Position numbers and translations under genes: made by a program | In this document: positions 48,248 to 57,085 of the stretch, piece after piece | How positions within the stretch are numbered: position 1 is the first letter of the stretch | Layout: every line of letters begins with the position of its first letter | Assembly (NCBI GenBank): GCA_963816955.1 | Contig: CAWFME010000009.1 | Coordinates: 1-64,000, forward strand | From: DATFQI01 sp963816955 | Lineage (GTDB): Bacteria; Actinomycetota; Thermoleophilia; Solirubrobacterales; Solirubrobacteraceae | DNA: 64,000 nucleotides | Direction of reading: 5' to 3' | The notes under the pieces: model-generated | Told to the model about the DNA's origin: nothing | The model's database searches: none | The model's input: only the letters and a program-made list of their open reading frames with translations

Positions 48248-49234
48248 ATGACCGTCCCTGATGCCCCGGCCCTCGAGCGGCTGGCCGACGTCGCCGCGCT
48301 CGAGCGCCCCGCGCAGGCCAAGCGCATGCTGGTCATCGTCAATCCGTACGCGACGACGATGTCCGACCGGCTCAAGCACCTGGTCGTCTACGCGCTGCAG
48401 GGCCGCTACGACGTCACGGCGATCGACACGCAGCGCAAGGGGCACGCGATCGAGCTCGTCGCGGAGGCCGCGCGCGAGCGCTACGACGTCGTGGTCGCCT
48501 TCGGCGGCGACGGCACGGTCAACGAGGCCGCCAACGGCCTGGCCGGCACCGGCACGCCGCTGACCTGCCTGCCCGGCGGCTCCAACAACGTCTTCTGCAA
48601 GATGCTCGGCATCCCCAACGACGTCGTCGACGCCACGGAGCACCTGCTCGGGCTCCCCGACCGCTGGGAGCCGCGCGCCGTCGACCTCGGGCGCGTCAAC
48701 GGCCGGGCCTTCACGTTCGCCGCCGGCATGGGCCTGGACGCCAGCGTGGTCGAGCGCGTGGACGCGAACCCGGACATGAAGCGCCGCTTCGGGCACTGGT
48801 ACTTCACCGAGAAGGCCGTCGGCACGTTCATGCGCAAGTACGTCGTGCGCCCGCCGAAGCTGTCGGCCAGCGTGGACGGCGCCGAGCCGATCGCCGGCGT
48901 GAGCGTCTTCTTCCAGAACGGCCAGCCCTACACCTACTTCAAGGAGCGCCCGATCAACCTCACCGACGGGGCGCGGCTGGACTCGGGCGATCTCGCGGGC
49001 GTCGTGCTCACGCGCGCCAACCCCGTCGACGTGCCGACCGTGCTGGTGCGCGCGCTGTCGACGGCGCCGATGCCCGAGCACCGCCGCGTCGAGGCGTTCG
49101 AGGGCGCGCACGAGGTCGTGATCCGCTCGGGCGACGGGCGCCCGGTACCGTGGCAGGTCGACGGCGACCATGTGGCCGACGACGACGAGGTCCGGGTCAC
49201 CGTGGATCCGGGCGCGCTGCGAATCGTCGCCTGA
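48248..49234 (+). CDS. diacylglycerol kinase-type lipid kinase
   Basis: A 328-residue enzyme with the DAGK catalytic fold: KRMLVIVNPYATTMSDRLKH, then VVVAFGGDGTVNEAANGLAG with the GGDGT nucleotide-binding loop, PLTCLPGGSNNVFCKMLGIP and FAAGMGLDASVVERVDANPD. It phosphorylates a lipid or polyprenyl-type alcohol with ATP at the membrane; the substrate is not evident. ATG 48248 has TAGTGT ending 10 nt upstream and no Shine-Dalgarno, again leaderless-like. It precedes the membrane-anchored sigma factor by 73 bp. Confidence 0.92.
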   Translation: MTVPDAPALERLADVAALERPAQAKRMLVIVNPYATTMSDRLKHLVVYALQGRYDVTAIDTQRKGHAIELVAEAARERYDVVVAFGGDGTVNEAANGLAGTGTPLTCLPGGSNNVFCKMLGIPNDVVDATEHLLGLPDRWEPRAVDLGRVNGRAFTFAAGMGLDASVVERVDANPDMKRRFGHWYFTEKAVGTFMRKYVVRPPKLSASVDGAEPIAGVSVFFQNGQPYTYFKERPINLTDGARLDSGDLAGVVLTRANPVDVPTVLVRALSTAPMPEHRRVEAFEGAHEVVIRSGDGRPVPWQVDGDHVADDDEVRVTVDPGALRIVA

Positions 49235-49307
49235 CCGAGCCCGCGCCTCTAGGCTTGATAACCGGCCAACCCCTGCCGATGTGCAGGGTGGGTAGGTGAG
49301 TGAATAG

Positions 49308-50834
49308 ATGGCAGCGTCCGCAATCCGAGCTCCGCTCGTCCGCCTGCGCGCCGGAAGGCTCGACGACGCCCGCCTCGCCGAGCTGGCCGCGACCGGCGAC
49401 GAGCGCGCCTTCGAGGTCATCTACGACCGCCACCACCTCGCGCTGCTCGGCTTCTGCCGGCACATGCTCGGCAACCAGGAGGAGGGCGAGGACGCGCTCC
49501 AGCAGACCTTCCTGCGCGCCCATCGCTCGCTCGTCTCGCAGGGCTCGCCCGACGAGCTGCGCCCCTGGCTGTACGCGATCGCCCGCAACCGCTGCCTCAC
49601 GCTGCTCGCGGCCCGCAAGGCCGCGGCCGTGCCCGTCGAGGAGATCGAGGCCGCGACCGACGGCCTCGGCGCGGGCGTGGAAGCCCGTGAGGACCTGCGC
49701 GACCTGCTCGGCGACATCGCCCGCTTGCCGGACGAGCAGCGCTCCGCGCTCGTGCTGGCCGAGGTCGGCGACCTCTCGCATGCGGAGATCGCGCGGGTGA
49801 TCGAAGTGCCGACGGCGAAGGTCAAGGCGCTGGTCCACCAGGCGCGCACGCGGCTGATCGCCGATCGCGATGCGCGCGAGACGCCGTGCGAGGACGTCCG
49901 CGAGCTGCTCGCGACGGCCCGCGCCGGCGAGCTGCGCCGCGGCCCGCTGCGCCGTCACCTCGCGCTCTGCGAGGGCTGCCGCTCCTACCGCGACGCGGTG
50001 ACCGAGCAGCGCTCCGCGCTGGCGCTCGTGCTGCCGGTGCTCCCGAGCGCGGGGCTGAAGGACACGATCTTCGGCGCGCTCGGAGGCGGTGGCGGCGGGG
50101 CCGCCGCGGCCGCGGGCGGCGCTGCGCTCTCAGGCGGCGGCACGACCGCCGGCCTGGCGGCCAAGAGCCTCGGCGCGAAGCTCGCGATCGGCGCCGCGCT
50201 GGCCGGCGGCGCCGGCGGAGGCGCGATCGTCGTCGAGCAGGTCGCGAGCGGGCCGAACCCGCCCGCCGCGGTGTCGGCCGCGCGCGCACCCGCGACGGCC
50301 CCCGCCGCGCGGGAGGTCGCCGCGACCGAGCGCCAGACCGCGTCCGCGGAGTCGCTGGTCGTCGGCAGCGCCGGCGACCGCGCGAGCCAGATCGGCCAAG
50401 CGCAGCGCGAGGCCGCGGCCGAGCGCCGCCTCGAGCGCGCGCAGGACCGGCGCGCAGCCAAGCTGCGCCGCGAAGAGGCCCGCGAGCAGGCCGCCCGCGA
50501 CCGCGCGGCCGACAAGCGCAAGCGCGTGGCCGTGCGCGAGCAGCGCAAGCAGGACCGCTTGGCCGCCAAGCAGCAGCGCACCACCGCCCGCGAGCAGCGC
50601 AAGGCGGCGGCGCCCGTGCGCGGCAACTCGCAGGGCACCGGCTCCAACGGCAGCGGCGTCAGCCGGCGCTCCACCAGCGTCACCCCGCCCGTGCAGGCGC
50701 CGGCCAAGACGGTCAAGCCGAAGGCCACCGTCGCGCCCGCTCCCGTCCCCTCCCCGAGCCTGACGCCGGGCAACGGCAACGGCAACGCCGGCGGCGAGGG
50801 CAAGGGCCGCAAGGTCGAAGAGATCGTCCCCTAA
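49308..50834 (+). CDS. ECF sigma factor fused to a zinc anti-sigma domain, membrane anchor and long basic tail
   Basis: An intact 508-residue fusion. Region 2 is at about 25-100 (AFEVIYDRHHLALLGFCRHM, EDALQQTFLRAHRSL, PWLYAIARNRC). Region 4 is at about 135-185 (LPDEQRSALVLAEVGDLSHA EIARVI, KALVHQARTRL). Residues 194-224 form a zinc anti-sigma motif: C194, then H217-x3-C221-x2-C224 (RRHLALCEGC). A Gly/Ala-rich hydrophobic stretch at 283-309 (LGAKLAIGAALAGGAGGGAI VV) is a likely membrane span. A highly charged coiled-coil-like segment (365-435, rich in R/E/K/A/Q) and a Pro/Thr tail follow. The order matches ECF groups with C-terminal regulatory extensions. It suggests a sigma factor held at the membrane by its own inhibitor and released by an unknown event. 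Confidence 0.9.
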   Translation: MAASAIRAPLVRLRAGRLDDARLAELAATGDERAFEVIYDRHHLALLGFCRHMLGNQEEGEDALQQTFLRAHRSLVSQGSPDELRPWLYAIARNRCLTLLAARKAAAVPVEEIEAATDGLGAGVEAREDLRDLLGDIARLPDEQRSALVLAEVGDLSHAEIARVIEVPTAKVKALVHQARTRLIADRDARETPCEDVRELLATARAGELRRGPLRRHLALCEGCRSYRDAVTEQRSALALVLPVLPSAGLKDTIFGALGGGGGGAAAAAGGAALSGGGTTAGLAAKSLGAKLAIGAALAGGAGGGAIVVEQVASGPNPPAAVSAARAPATAPAAREVAATERQTASAESLVVGSAGDRASQIGQAQREAAAERRLERAQDRRAAKLRREEAREQAARDRAADKRKRVAVREQRKQDRLAAKQQRTTAREQRKAAAPVRGNSQGTGSNGSGVSRRSTSVTPPVQAPAKTVKPKATVAPAPVPSPSLTPGNGNGNAGGEGKGRKVEEIVP

Positions 50835-50944
50835 CCCGCCAACCTTCCACAGGCGCGCAGGTCATCACGGTTGAGCCCCTCCAGCTCGGGCAGGGGTCCG
50901 CGCGCGCGTTCCTCGGGGGAAGTGCGCGCTCGCGGATAGCGGAC

Positions 50945-50975
50945 CCGGCCGGGATCAGAGCCCGATCCCGGCCGG
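50945..50975. terminator. 12-bp perfect hairpin between convergent sigma factor and relA genes
   Basis: CCGGCCGGGATC and GATCCCGGCCGG form a perfect 12-bp stem with a 7-base loop, 9 nt after the relA stop and 110 nt after the sigma-factor stop. There is no T-tract on either side. It is a likely bidirectional terminator or 3' stabiliser. The rest of 50835-50984 shows no gene. Confidence 0.6.
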
Positions 50976-50984
50976 AGCTCCGCC

Positions 50985-53147
50985 TCAGCTGCCGCCGGCG
51001 GGGATGACCCGGTAGGCGTCGAAGACCGAGTCGATCGCGCGCAGGCGGCTGACGGTCGTCTTGAGCGCGTGCGTGTCGGCGACCTCGATCACGAAGCGGT
51101 TCTTGACCATCGGCTTGTCGACGATGCAGCGCGCCTCGATGATGTTCACGCCGCCCTCGGCGAAGGTGCGGCTGAGGTCCTCGAGCAGGCGGTGGCGGTC
51201 CCACGCGTCGACCTGGATCTCGACCTTGAAGCTCGTCTCGTTGTCGCCGTCCCAGGAGACGGGCACGAGCCGGTCGGCGTCCTTGCGCAGCGCCACCGCG
51301 TTGGGACAGTCCTCGCGGTGGATCGTGATGCCACGCCCCAGCGAGACGTAGCCGATGATCGGATCGCCCGAGACCGGGCGGCAGCACTTGGCCAGCCGCA
51401 GCGGCACGTCGGCGACGCCCTCGACGCGGATGCCGTACTTGGTCGCCAGCGACTCGGGGCGGCGGCGGGCCGGCGCCTTGCGCGGGATCAGGTCCTCGGC
51501 GGCCGAGCGCTCCTCCGCGGCCTCCCCCGCCTTCAGGCGCGCGAGCACCTTGTTGACGACGACCTTCGGGGAGATCTTCGCGCCGCCCAGCGCGATGTAG
51601 AAGTCGTCGGCCTTCTTGAAGCCCATCTCGCGGATGACGTCCGCCAGCAGCGGCGAGCCCGTGATCTTCTGGGCGGGCAGACCGGCCTTGTGCAGGTGCT
51701 CCTGCAGCAGCTCGCGGCCCGTGTGCTCGGAGTCCTCGCGCGACTCGGCCTTGAACCAGGCCTTGATCTTGTTGCGCGCGCGGGTCGTCTTGACGACGGC
51801 CAGCCAGTCGCGCGACGGGCCGCGCTCGCGCTTGGACGTCAGCACCTCGACGATGTCGCCCGACTGCAGCTCGTAGTGCAGCGGCACGATCTTGCCGTTG
51901 ACCTTCGCGCCGACGCAGCGGTGCCCGACGTCCGTGTGGATCTCGTAGGCGAAGTCCAGGGGCGTGGCGCCCGCGGCGAGCGACTTGACCTCGCCCTTGG
52001 GCGTGAACACGAAGACCTCGTCCTCGATCAGCTGGTCGCGCAGCTGGTCGGTGAACTCCTCGGGGTTGTCGGCCTCCTGGTGCCAGTCGAGCAGCGACTT
52101 GAGCCACTGCAGCTTGGCCGCGGTCGGGTCGGCGGGCTTGCCCGAGGCCTTGTCGCCCTCCTTGTAGCGCCAGTGCGCCGCGACGCCGTACTCGGCCGTC
52201 TCGTGCATGTCGCGGGTGCGGATCTGGATCTCCAGCGGCCGCCCCTCGGGCCCGATCACCGTCGTGTGCAGGGCCTGGTACATGTTGAACTTGGGCATGG
52301 CGACCATGTCCTTGAAGCGCCCGGGCAGGGGCTTCCAGAGCGAGTGGATCACGCCCACGGCGCCGTAGCAGTCCTTGACGGAGTCGACGATCACGCGCAT
52401 CGCGGTGAGGTCGTAGATCTCGTTGAACTCGCGGCCCTTGCGGGTCATCTTCGAGTAGATCGAGTAGAAGTGCTTGGCGCGGCCTGAGATCTCGGCGCGG
52501 ATGCCGAGCGCCTCGAGCTCCTTGTGGAGATAGCCGCCGGCCTTGGCCACGTAGCGCTCGCGCTCCTCGCGCTGCTGGTTGACCAGGCCCTTGATCTCCT
52601 GGTACTTGCGCGGGTGCAGCGTCGCGAAGGCGAGGTCTTCGAGCTCCCACTTGATCGCGTGGATGCCGAGGCGGTGTGCGAGCGGCGCGTAGATCTCCAG
52701 GGTCTCCTTGGCCTTGTCGATCTGCTTCTGCTTTGGCATCGCCTCGATCGTGCGCATGTTGTGCAGGCGATCGGCGAGCTTGATCAGGATGACCCGGATG
52801 TCCGTGGCCATCGCGACCATCATCTTGCGGTAGTTCTCCGCCTGCGCCTCGTCGCGCGACTGGAAGACGATCCCGGTCAGCTTGGTCACGCCGTCGACGA
52901 GGCTGCAGACCTCCTCCCCGAACGCCTCGCGGACCTCCTGCAGGTCGGCGCTCGTGTCCTCGACGGTGTCGTGCAGCAGCGCCGCGCACAGCGTCGCCGT
53001 GTCCAGGCGCATGCCCGCGCAGATCTTCGCCACGCCGACCGGGTGGACGATGAAGTCCTCCCCGGACTGCCGGCGCTGGTCGGCGTGGTGCTCGCAGGCG
53101 AACACGAACGCCTGCACGACGCGGTCGCGGTCGACCGCCTCGGCCAC
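50985..53147 (-). CDS. relA: RelA/SpoT-family (p)ppGpp synthetase/hydrolase
   Basis: A long Rel protein controlling (p)ppGpp. The hydrolase domain has ALLHDTVEDTSADLQEVREA and LIKLADRLHNMRTIEAMPKQ; the HD residues are intact. The synthetase domain contains GRAKHFYSIYSKMTRKGREF NEIYDLTAMRVIV and FKDMVAMPKFNMYQALHTTV. TGS (VFVFTPKGEVKSLAAGATPL DFAYEIH), a conserved-Cys region (LAKCCRPVSGDPIIGYVS) and an ACT domain complete it. I mark the first usable start, GTG 53147 (720 residues), but an in-frame, protein-like extension runs back to a CTG at 53336 that overlaps the recJ stop by 4 nt, and homologues align into that extension. Confidence 0.95.
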   Translation of the reverse strand: MAEAVDRDRVVQAFVFACEHHADQRRQSGEDFIVHPVGVAKICAGMRLDTATLCAALLHDTVEDTSADLQEVREAFGEEVCSLVDGVTKLTGIVFQSRDEAQAENYRKMMVAMATDIRVILIKLADRLHNMRTIEAMPKQKQIDKAKETLEIYAPLAHRLGIHAIKWELEDLAFATLHPRKYQEIKGLVNQQREERERYVAKAGGYLHKELEALGIRAEISGRAKHFYSIYSKMTRKGREFNEIYDLTAMRVIVDSVKDCYGAVGVIHSLWKPLPGRFKDMVAMPKFNMYQALHTTVIGPEGRPLEIQIRTRDMHETAEYGVAAHWRYKEGDKASGKPADPTAAKLQWLKSLLDWHQEADNPEEFTDQLRDQLIEDEVFVFTPKGEVKSLAAGATPLDFAYEIHTDVGHRCVGAKVNGKIVPLHYELQSGDIVEVLTSKRERGPSRDWLAVVKTTRARNKIKAWFKAESREDSEHTGRELLQEHLHKAGLPAQKITGSPLLADVIREMGFKKADDFYIALGGAKISPKVVVNKVLARLKAGEAAEERSAAEDLIPRKAPARRRPESLATKYGIRVEGVADVPLRLAKCCRPVSGDPIIGYVSLGRGITIHREDCPNAVALRKDADRLVPVSWDGDNETSFKVEIQVDAWDRHRLLEDLSRTFAEGGVNIIEARCIVDKPMVKNRFVIEVADTHALKTTVSRLRAIDSVFDAYRVIPAGGS

Positions 53148-53332
53148 CTCGTCGGCGTGCTCCTCGACGATCGCGAACAGGTCCGCCAGCAGGTCCTTCT
53201 CGATCCGCGTGAGGTCGCCCGGGATCGTCCCGCCGGCGCCCTTGTGCGGCGCCGCGTGGTCGACCTGCGCGTGCCCCGCGACGGCGACGGAGCCCTCCGG
53301 CGCGCCGCCGGCGATCGGCGGCTGCTCGTCGC

Positions 53333-55759
53333 TCAGGCTGCGGCTTGGATCGGGGTGCTGCTCAGGAATCGGAGTCCGTCCTCAAGGCGTCGATGGTAGG
53401 CCCTGTAGGCGGCCGAGCGCTCGAGCGCGGTCCGCTCGGGCGCCTCGACGGCCCTGAGGGCCGGCCCCTCGCGGTCGAAGTCCACGAGGTCGAGCTCCGC
53501 GAGGACCCGCACCAGGCGGCCGGCGAGCGCGGGCGACCTGGGCTGCGGCCCCTCGCCCCGGAGCAGTGCCTCACAGGCCTCACCGCCGGTCTCCCGCGCC
53601 GCGCGGATCACGCGATAGAAGGTGGCCAGCGGGTCGCGCAGGGCGAAGTCCCATTGATGAATGCGTGCTGCGAATTGTAGTTCAGGCTCGCCCCACGCCA
53701 GATGGGTCCAGCCCGCGCCGGACACATGGTCGATGACCGGGCCGCACGGGGGGTCTACGGCCACGACGTGGGTGAAGCCGGCGGCCAGCGACGGGTCGTC
53801 CTCCAGCGCCTGCCAGGAGCACAGCGCGAAGCCCCCGACGCGGTCGCGCAGCACGCGCGCCCGCTGCGGCGCGTGGGCCACGACCGCCAGGACGGGCTCC
53901 TGCGTGCTCACGAGGTCCGCGAGCAGGCCGGCGATGCCGCGGCCGCGCACGTCGCGCATCTCACGGTCGCTCGCGGCGGCGGCGGCGGCGCGCGCGGCGG
54001 CGAAGTCGCGCGCCAGCTCTCGGTGCAGGCCCGGCAGGAACGCGGGCTCGCCGAGCACCTCGATCCCCTTCGGGAGGGCGCGATGCGCGTGCCGGAGGAT
54101 CAGCCGCGGCTCCGTGGTGCCGTTCCAGTGGTTGCGCTCGAGCCGCACGACGGCGCCGACGGGCTCCCCCGGCTCGGCGGGCAGCTTCGAGCCGCCGCCG
54201 AACATCACGCAGCGCGAGCGGGCGCCGCCGGCGGCGAGCGTGAACGCGACGTGGCGGCCCTCCCCCATCGGCCGCGGGTCGTCAAGCAGCGCGGCCGGGA
54301 CGAGCAGCGACACCGGCGGGTTGCCCTGGCCGAACGGCGCGAGCGACTCCAGCTCCTCGGCGAGCGAGAGCGTCAGCACGTCGCCGGGCGCGACGGCGTC
54401 GACGCGCACCTCGGGGCGCAGGTCGTCCGGCGTGAGCACGCTCGCGGCGTGCGCGGCGAACGCCTCGCGGAACGCGGGCACGTCGGCGCGCGCGATCGTC
54501 AGGCCCGCCGCGGCCCGGTGGCCGCCGTAGCGCTGCAGCGCCTCCGCCGAGGCGTGCAGGCCGCCCAGCAGGTCGAAGCCCGGGATCGAGCGGCCGGAGC
54601 CCGTGCCCTCCCCGCCGTCCAGCGCGATCAGCACGCACGGGCGGTGGTGGCGCTCGGCGATGCGGGCCGCGACGATGCCGATCACGCCCGCGTGCCAGCC
54701 GTCGGAGGCGAGCACGTACGCGGCGGCGGAGCCTTGCTCGGCGACCTGCGCCTCGGCCTCGAAGCGGATCCGGGTCTCGACGTCGCGCCGCTCCGTGTTG
54801 TTGGCGTCCAGCTCGAGCGCCACGGCGCGGGCGCGCTCGCGGTCCTCGGTGAGCAGCAGCTCGAGCCCGGCGTCGGCGCGGTACAGGCGCCCCGCGGCGT
54901 TCAGCCGCGGGCCGAGCCGGAAGCCGATCGCGCCGGCGTCGACGGTGCTCGGGTCCACCTTGGCGACGTCCATCAGCGCGCGCAGGCCGGGCTTGCGGGT
55001 CGAGGCCAGCTTGCGCAGGCCCTGGCGCACGAGGCGCCGGTTCTCCCCCAGCAGCGGGACGACGTCGGCGACCGTCGCGAGCGCCACGAGGTCCAGGTCC
55101 TCGTCGGCCAGCCGCGGGTCCTCGCCGGAGGCGGCCAGCAGCGCCTGGGCGAGCTTGTAGGCCACCGCGGCGGCGCACAGGTCCGCGCACGGGTAGCCGC
55201 CCACCCGGGGGTGGACGAGCGGGGCGTCGGGCAGCGCGCCGTCGGCCCGCGGGCTGTGGTGGTCGGTGACGATCACGTCCATCCCCGCGGCGCGGGCGCG
55301 CGCGACCTCCTCGACCGCGGTGATCGCGCAGTCGACGGTGACCAGCAGGTCGGTGCCGCGCTCGGCCAGCCGGTCCACGGTCGCGGCGGCGAGGCCGTAG
55401 CCGTCGGTGCTGCGGCTCGGCAGGTACCAGTCGACGTCCGCCCCCACCGTCCGCAGGGCGCGGATCAGCACCGCCGACGCGCACACGCCGTCCACGTCGT
55501 AGTCGCCGTGGACCGTGATCCGGCTGCGGCGGCGGACGTGGCCGAGGATCTGCTCCGCCGCCGCCCGCAGCCCGCCGAAGGCGTCCAGCGGGTGCTCCTC
55601 GGCAGCCTCCAGGAACGCCCGCGCGGCCGCGGGGTCGGCCATCCCGCGGCGCACGAGCACCTGTGCCAGCACGGCGGAGACGCCCAGCGCGGAGCTCAGA
55701 CCCTGCGCGGCGGCGTACTCGTAAGGCTCCAAGGCGAGGCGGGCGTCCTGATGGGTCAC
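53333..55759 (-). CDS. recJ: single-stranded-DNA exonuclease RecJ
   Basis: An 808-residue RecJ. DHH-phosphoesterase motifs are ITVHGDYDVDGVCASAVLIR, LLVTVDCAITAVEEV, and DVIVTDHHSPRADGALPDA. Further motifs are VALATVADVVPLLGENRRLV and GFRLGPRLNAAGRLYRADAG, with DHHA1 QRYGGHRAAAGLTIARADVP. An oligonucleotide-binding domain and an extra ~200-residue C-terminal domain follow, as in the longer RecJ type of Firmicutes and some actinobacteria. 5'-3' exonuclease in recombination and repair. GTG start at 55759. Confidence 0.95.
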   Translation of the reverse strand: MTHQDARLALEPYEYAAAQGLSSALGVSAVLAQVLVRRGMADPAAARAFLEAAEEHPLDAFGGLRAAAEQILGHVRRRSRITVHGDYDVDGVCASAVLIRALRTVGADVDWYLPSRSTDGYGLAAATVDRLAERGTDLLVTVDCAITAVEEVARARAAGMDVIVTDHHSPRADGALPDAPLVHPRVGGYPCADLCAAAVAYKLAQALLAASGEDPRLADEDLDLVALATVADVVPLLGENRRLVRQGLRKLASTRKPGLRALMDVAKVDPSTVDAGAIGFRLGPRLNAAGRLYRADAGLELLLTEDRERARAVALELDANNTERRDVETRIRFEAEAQVAEQGSAAAYVLASDGWHAGVIGIVAARIAERHHRPCVLIALDGGEGTGSGRSIPGFDLLGGLHASAEALQRYGGHRAAAGLTIARADVPAFREAFAAHAASVLTPDDLRPEVRVDAVAPGDVLTLSLAEELESLAPFGQGNPPVSLLVPAALLDDPRPMGEGRHVAFTLAAGGARSRCVMFGGGSKLPAEPGEPVGAVVRLERNHWNGTTEPRLILRHAHRALPKGIEVLGEPAFLPGLHRELARDFAAARAAAAAASDREMRDVRGRGIAGLLADLVSTQEPVLAVVAHAPQRARVLRDRVGGFALCSWQALEDDPSLAAGFTHVVAVDPPCGPVIDHVSGAGWTHLAWGEPELQFAARIHQWDFALRDPLATFYRVIRAARETGGEACEALLRGEGPQPRSPALAGRLVRVLAELDLVDFDREGPALRAVEAPERTALERSAAYRAYHRRLEDGLRFLSSTPIQAAA

Positions 55760-55822
55760 GCACGCATGTATGGCCTGAGGGTCGGACGGAACGGCGTGCT
55801 CAGCAGATCTCAGGGGTCCGGG

Positions 55823-55966
55823 ATGAGTACTCGACGGGTATCCGGTGTGGGGGCGATCGGGCGACGGATCAAGAAGCTGCTCAAGGGCATCGGCGCGGTC
55901 CCCACGGTGCCCGGTGGCGGCGGTGGCGAGGAGTCCCCCGCCGGCGAGGAGGAGCAGTCGGCCTGA
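55823..55966 (+). CDS. 47-residue basic-amphipathic small protein (tentative)
   Basis: ATG 55823 opens MSTRRVSGVGAIGRRIKKLL KGIGAVPTVPGGGGGEESP, ending acidic (AGEEEQSA). The first half forms an amphipathic basic helix, the middle is Gly-rich and the tail is Glu-rich: an ordered composition that is not the Arg/Ala noise of shadow frames here. It is divergent from recJ and its stop is one base from the dapA stop. There is a weak GGGG upstream. Unknown family; it could be a membrane-interacting peptide or no gene at all. Confidence 0.4.
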   Translation: MSTRRVSGVGAIGRRIKKLLKGIGAVPTVPGGGGGEESPAGEEEQSA

Positions 55967-55967
55967 G

Positions 55968-56804
55968 TCAGGCGAACGGCGCGCGCGGGGCGGGCGGGTA
56001 GCCCGGCAGCTGCGCGGCCACGCGGCGCTTGACCGCGGCGACGGTGGAGCCCTCGGCCTCGACCTCGTCCTTGGCGGCGGCGATCTCGGCCTGGACCTCG
56101 TCGGCGCGCGCGTCGTCGCCCGCCTCGAGCGCCTCGCGCAGCCGCACGAACAGCTCCGGCCGGGCGCCGGCCAGGCCGGTGATGGCGCCCGCGGCGCCCT
56201 GGCGGTAGGCGCGCAGCACCAGCGGCTCGGAGCCGATGTAGAGCTCGAAGTCGGCGTCGCGGGTGGCGTCGAGGTACTGCTCGTGGCGCGCGAAGTCGCC
56301 CGTGGAGTCCTTCATGCCCTTGAAGCCGGCCGCCGCGAGCTCGCCGGCGAGCTGCGCCGAGAGGTCGTTCACCGTCCGGCGCGGGATGTTGTAGAGGAAC
56401 GCGGGCACGTCGCCGGCGGCCTCGAGCAGGCCCTCGAAGTGCGTGCGGGCGTCGGCGTCCGTGGCGGGGTAGAACCACGGCACGTAGGCGGCGACGGCGT
56501 CCGCGCCGAGCTCGATCGCGCGCCGGGCCAGGCGCGCGGTCGCGTGGGTGCTGGGCCGGCCGACCTGGGCGATCACCCGCAGGTCTCCTCCGGCGGCGCG
56601 CTCGGTCAGCGCGGCGATCTCGTCGTCCTCGAGCAGCACGCCCTCGCCCGTCGTGCCCGCGACGAAGACGCCGTCGAGGCCGGCGTCGGCCAGCCAGGAC
56701 ACGTGCTCGCCGAACGCGTCGAGCGCGACCGTGCCGTCAGCGGAGAACGGCGTGGAGATCGCGGCCATGAACCGCGCGCGAGCCGGGCCCGCGGGCGGCG
56801 TCAC
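55968..56804 (-). CDS. dapA: dihydrodipicolinate synthase/N-acetylneuraminate lyase family aldolase
   Basis: A 278-residue class I aldolase. GVFVAGTTGEGVLLEDDEIA is the pyruvate-binding loop, FLYNIPRRTVNDLSAQLAGE carries the catalytic Tyr, and FKGMKDSTGDFARHEQYLDA contains the Schiff-base Lys. The canonical YNVPGRT is YNIPRRT here, so substrate preference could differ from true DapA. In DapA it condenses pyruvate and aspartate semialdehyde for lysine. Start GTG 56804 overlaps the membrane-protein stop (GTGA). dapB lies 55 kb away in the window. Confidence 0.85.
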   Translation of the reverse strand: MTPPAGPARARFMAAISTPFSADGTVALDAFGEHVSWLADAGLDGVFVAGTTGEGVLLEDDEIAALTERAAGGDLRVIAQVGRPSTHATARLARRAIELGADAVAAYVPWFYPATDADARTHFEGLLEAAGDVPAFLYNIPRRTVNDLSAQLAGELAAAGFKGMKDSTGDFARHEQYLDATRDADFELYIGSEPLVLRAYRQGAAGAITGLAGARPELFVRLREALEAGDDARADEVQAEIAAAKDEVEAEGSTVAAVKRRVAAQLPGYPPAPRAPFA

Positions 56805-57085
56805 GAGTAGTCGTAGTCGTGAACGTGGCGCCGCTCGGAGCGCACCCCGGCGAACCACGCGGCCGCCATCCCGAGCAGCGCGCCCGGCACCGACTCGAAC
56901 GCCGTCAGCAGGTCGGTGTCGTTCTGCCCGGGCACGGAGCCCAGGTGGATGATGAGCCCGAAGATCACCGCGCCGACCACGGCGCCGGCGAACGCGCCGA
57001 CGATCCCCGCCCACCAGCGATCGGGCAGGAACACCGTGAAGTGCCAGAGCGCGATCGCGACCATGACCCAGACGAGCAGGCCCAT
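56801..57085 (-). CDS. small membrane protein, GlsB/YeaQ-like
   Basis: A 94-residue protein with about three hydrophobic segments: MGLLVWVMVAIALWHFTVFL, WAGIVGAFAGAVVGAVIFGL IIHLG and PGALLGMAAAWFAGVRS. It ends in an unusual HVHDYDYS tail. The Gly-rich middle helix resembles transglycosylase-associated (GlsB/YeaQ) proteins, but I am not certain. The ATG overlaps the secDF stop by one base (TGATG), and its stop overlaps dapA, so it is translated within the secDF-dapA operon. Confidence 0.8.
   Translation of the reverse strand: MGLLVWVMVAIALWHFTVFLPDRWWAGIVGAFAGAVVGAVIFGLIIHLGSVPGQNDTDLLTAFESVPGALLGMAAAWFAGVRSERRHVHDYDYS

Noticed and set aside
50360..50600. Repetitive R/E/K/A/Q segment of the fused sigma factor as a separate repeat element.
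   Set aside because: The repetition is at the amino-acid level within one intact frame and fits a charged coiled-coil; the DNA does not form exact repeat units.
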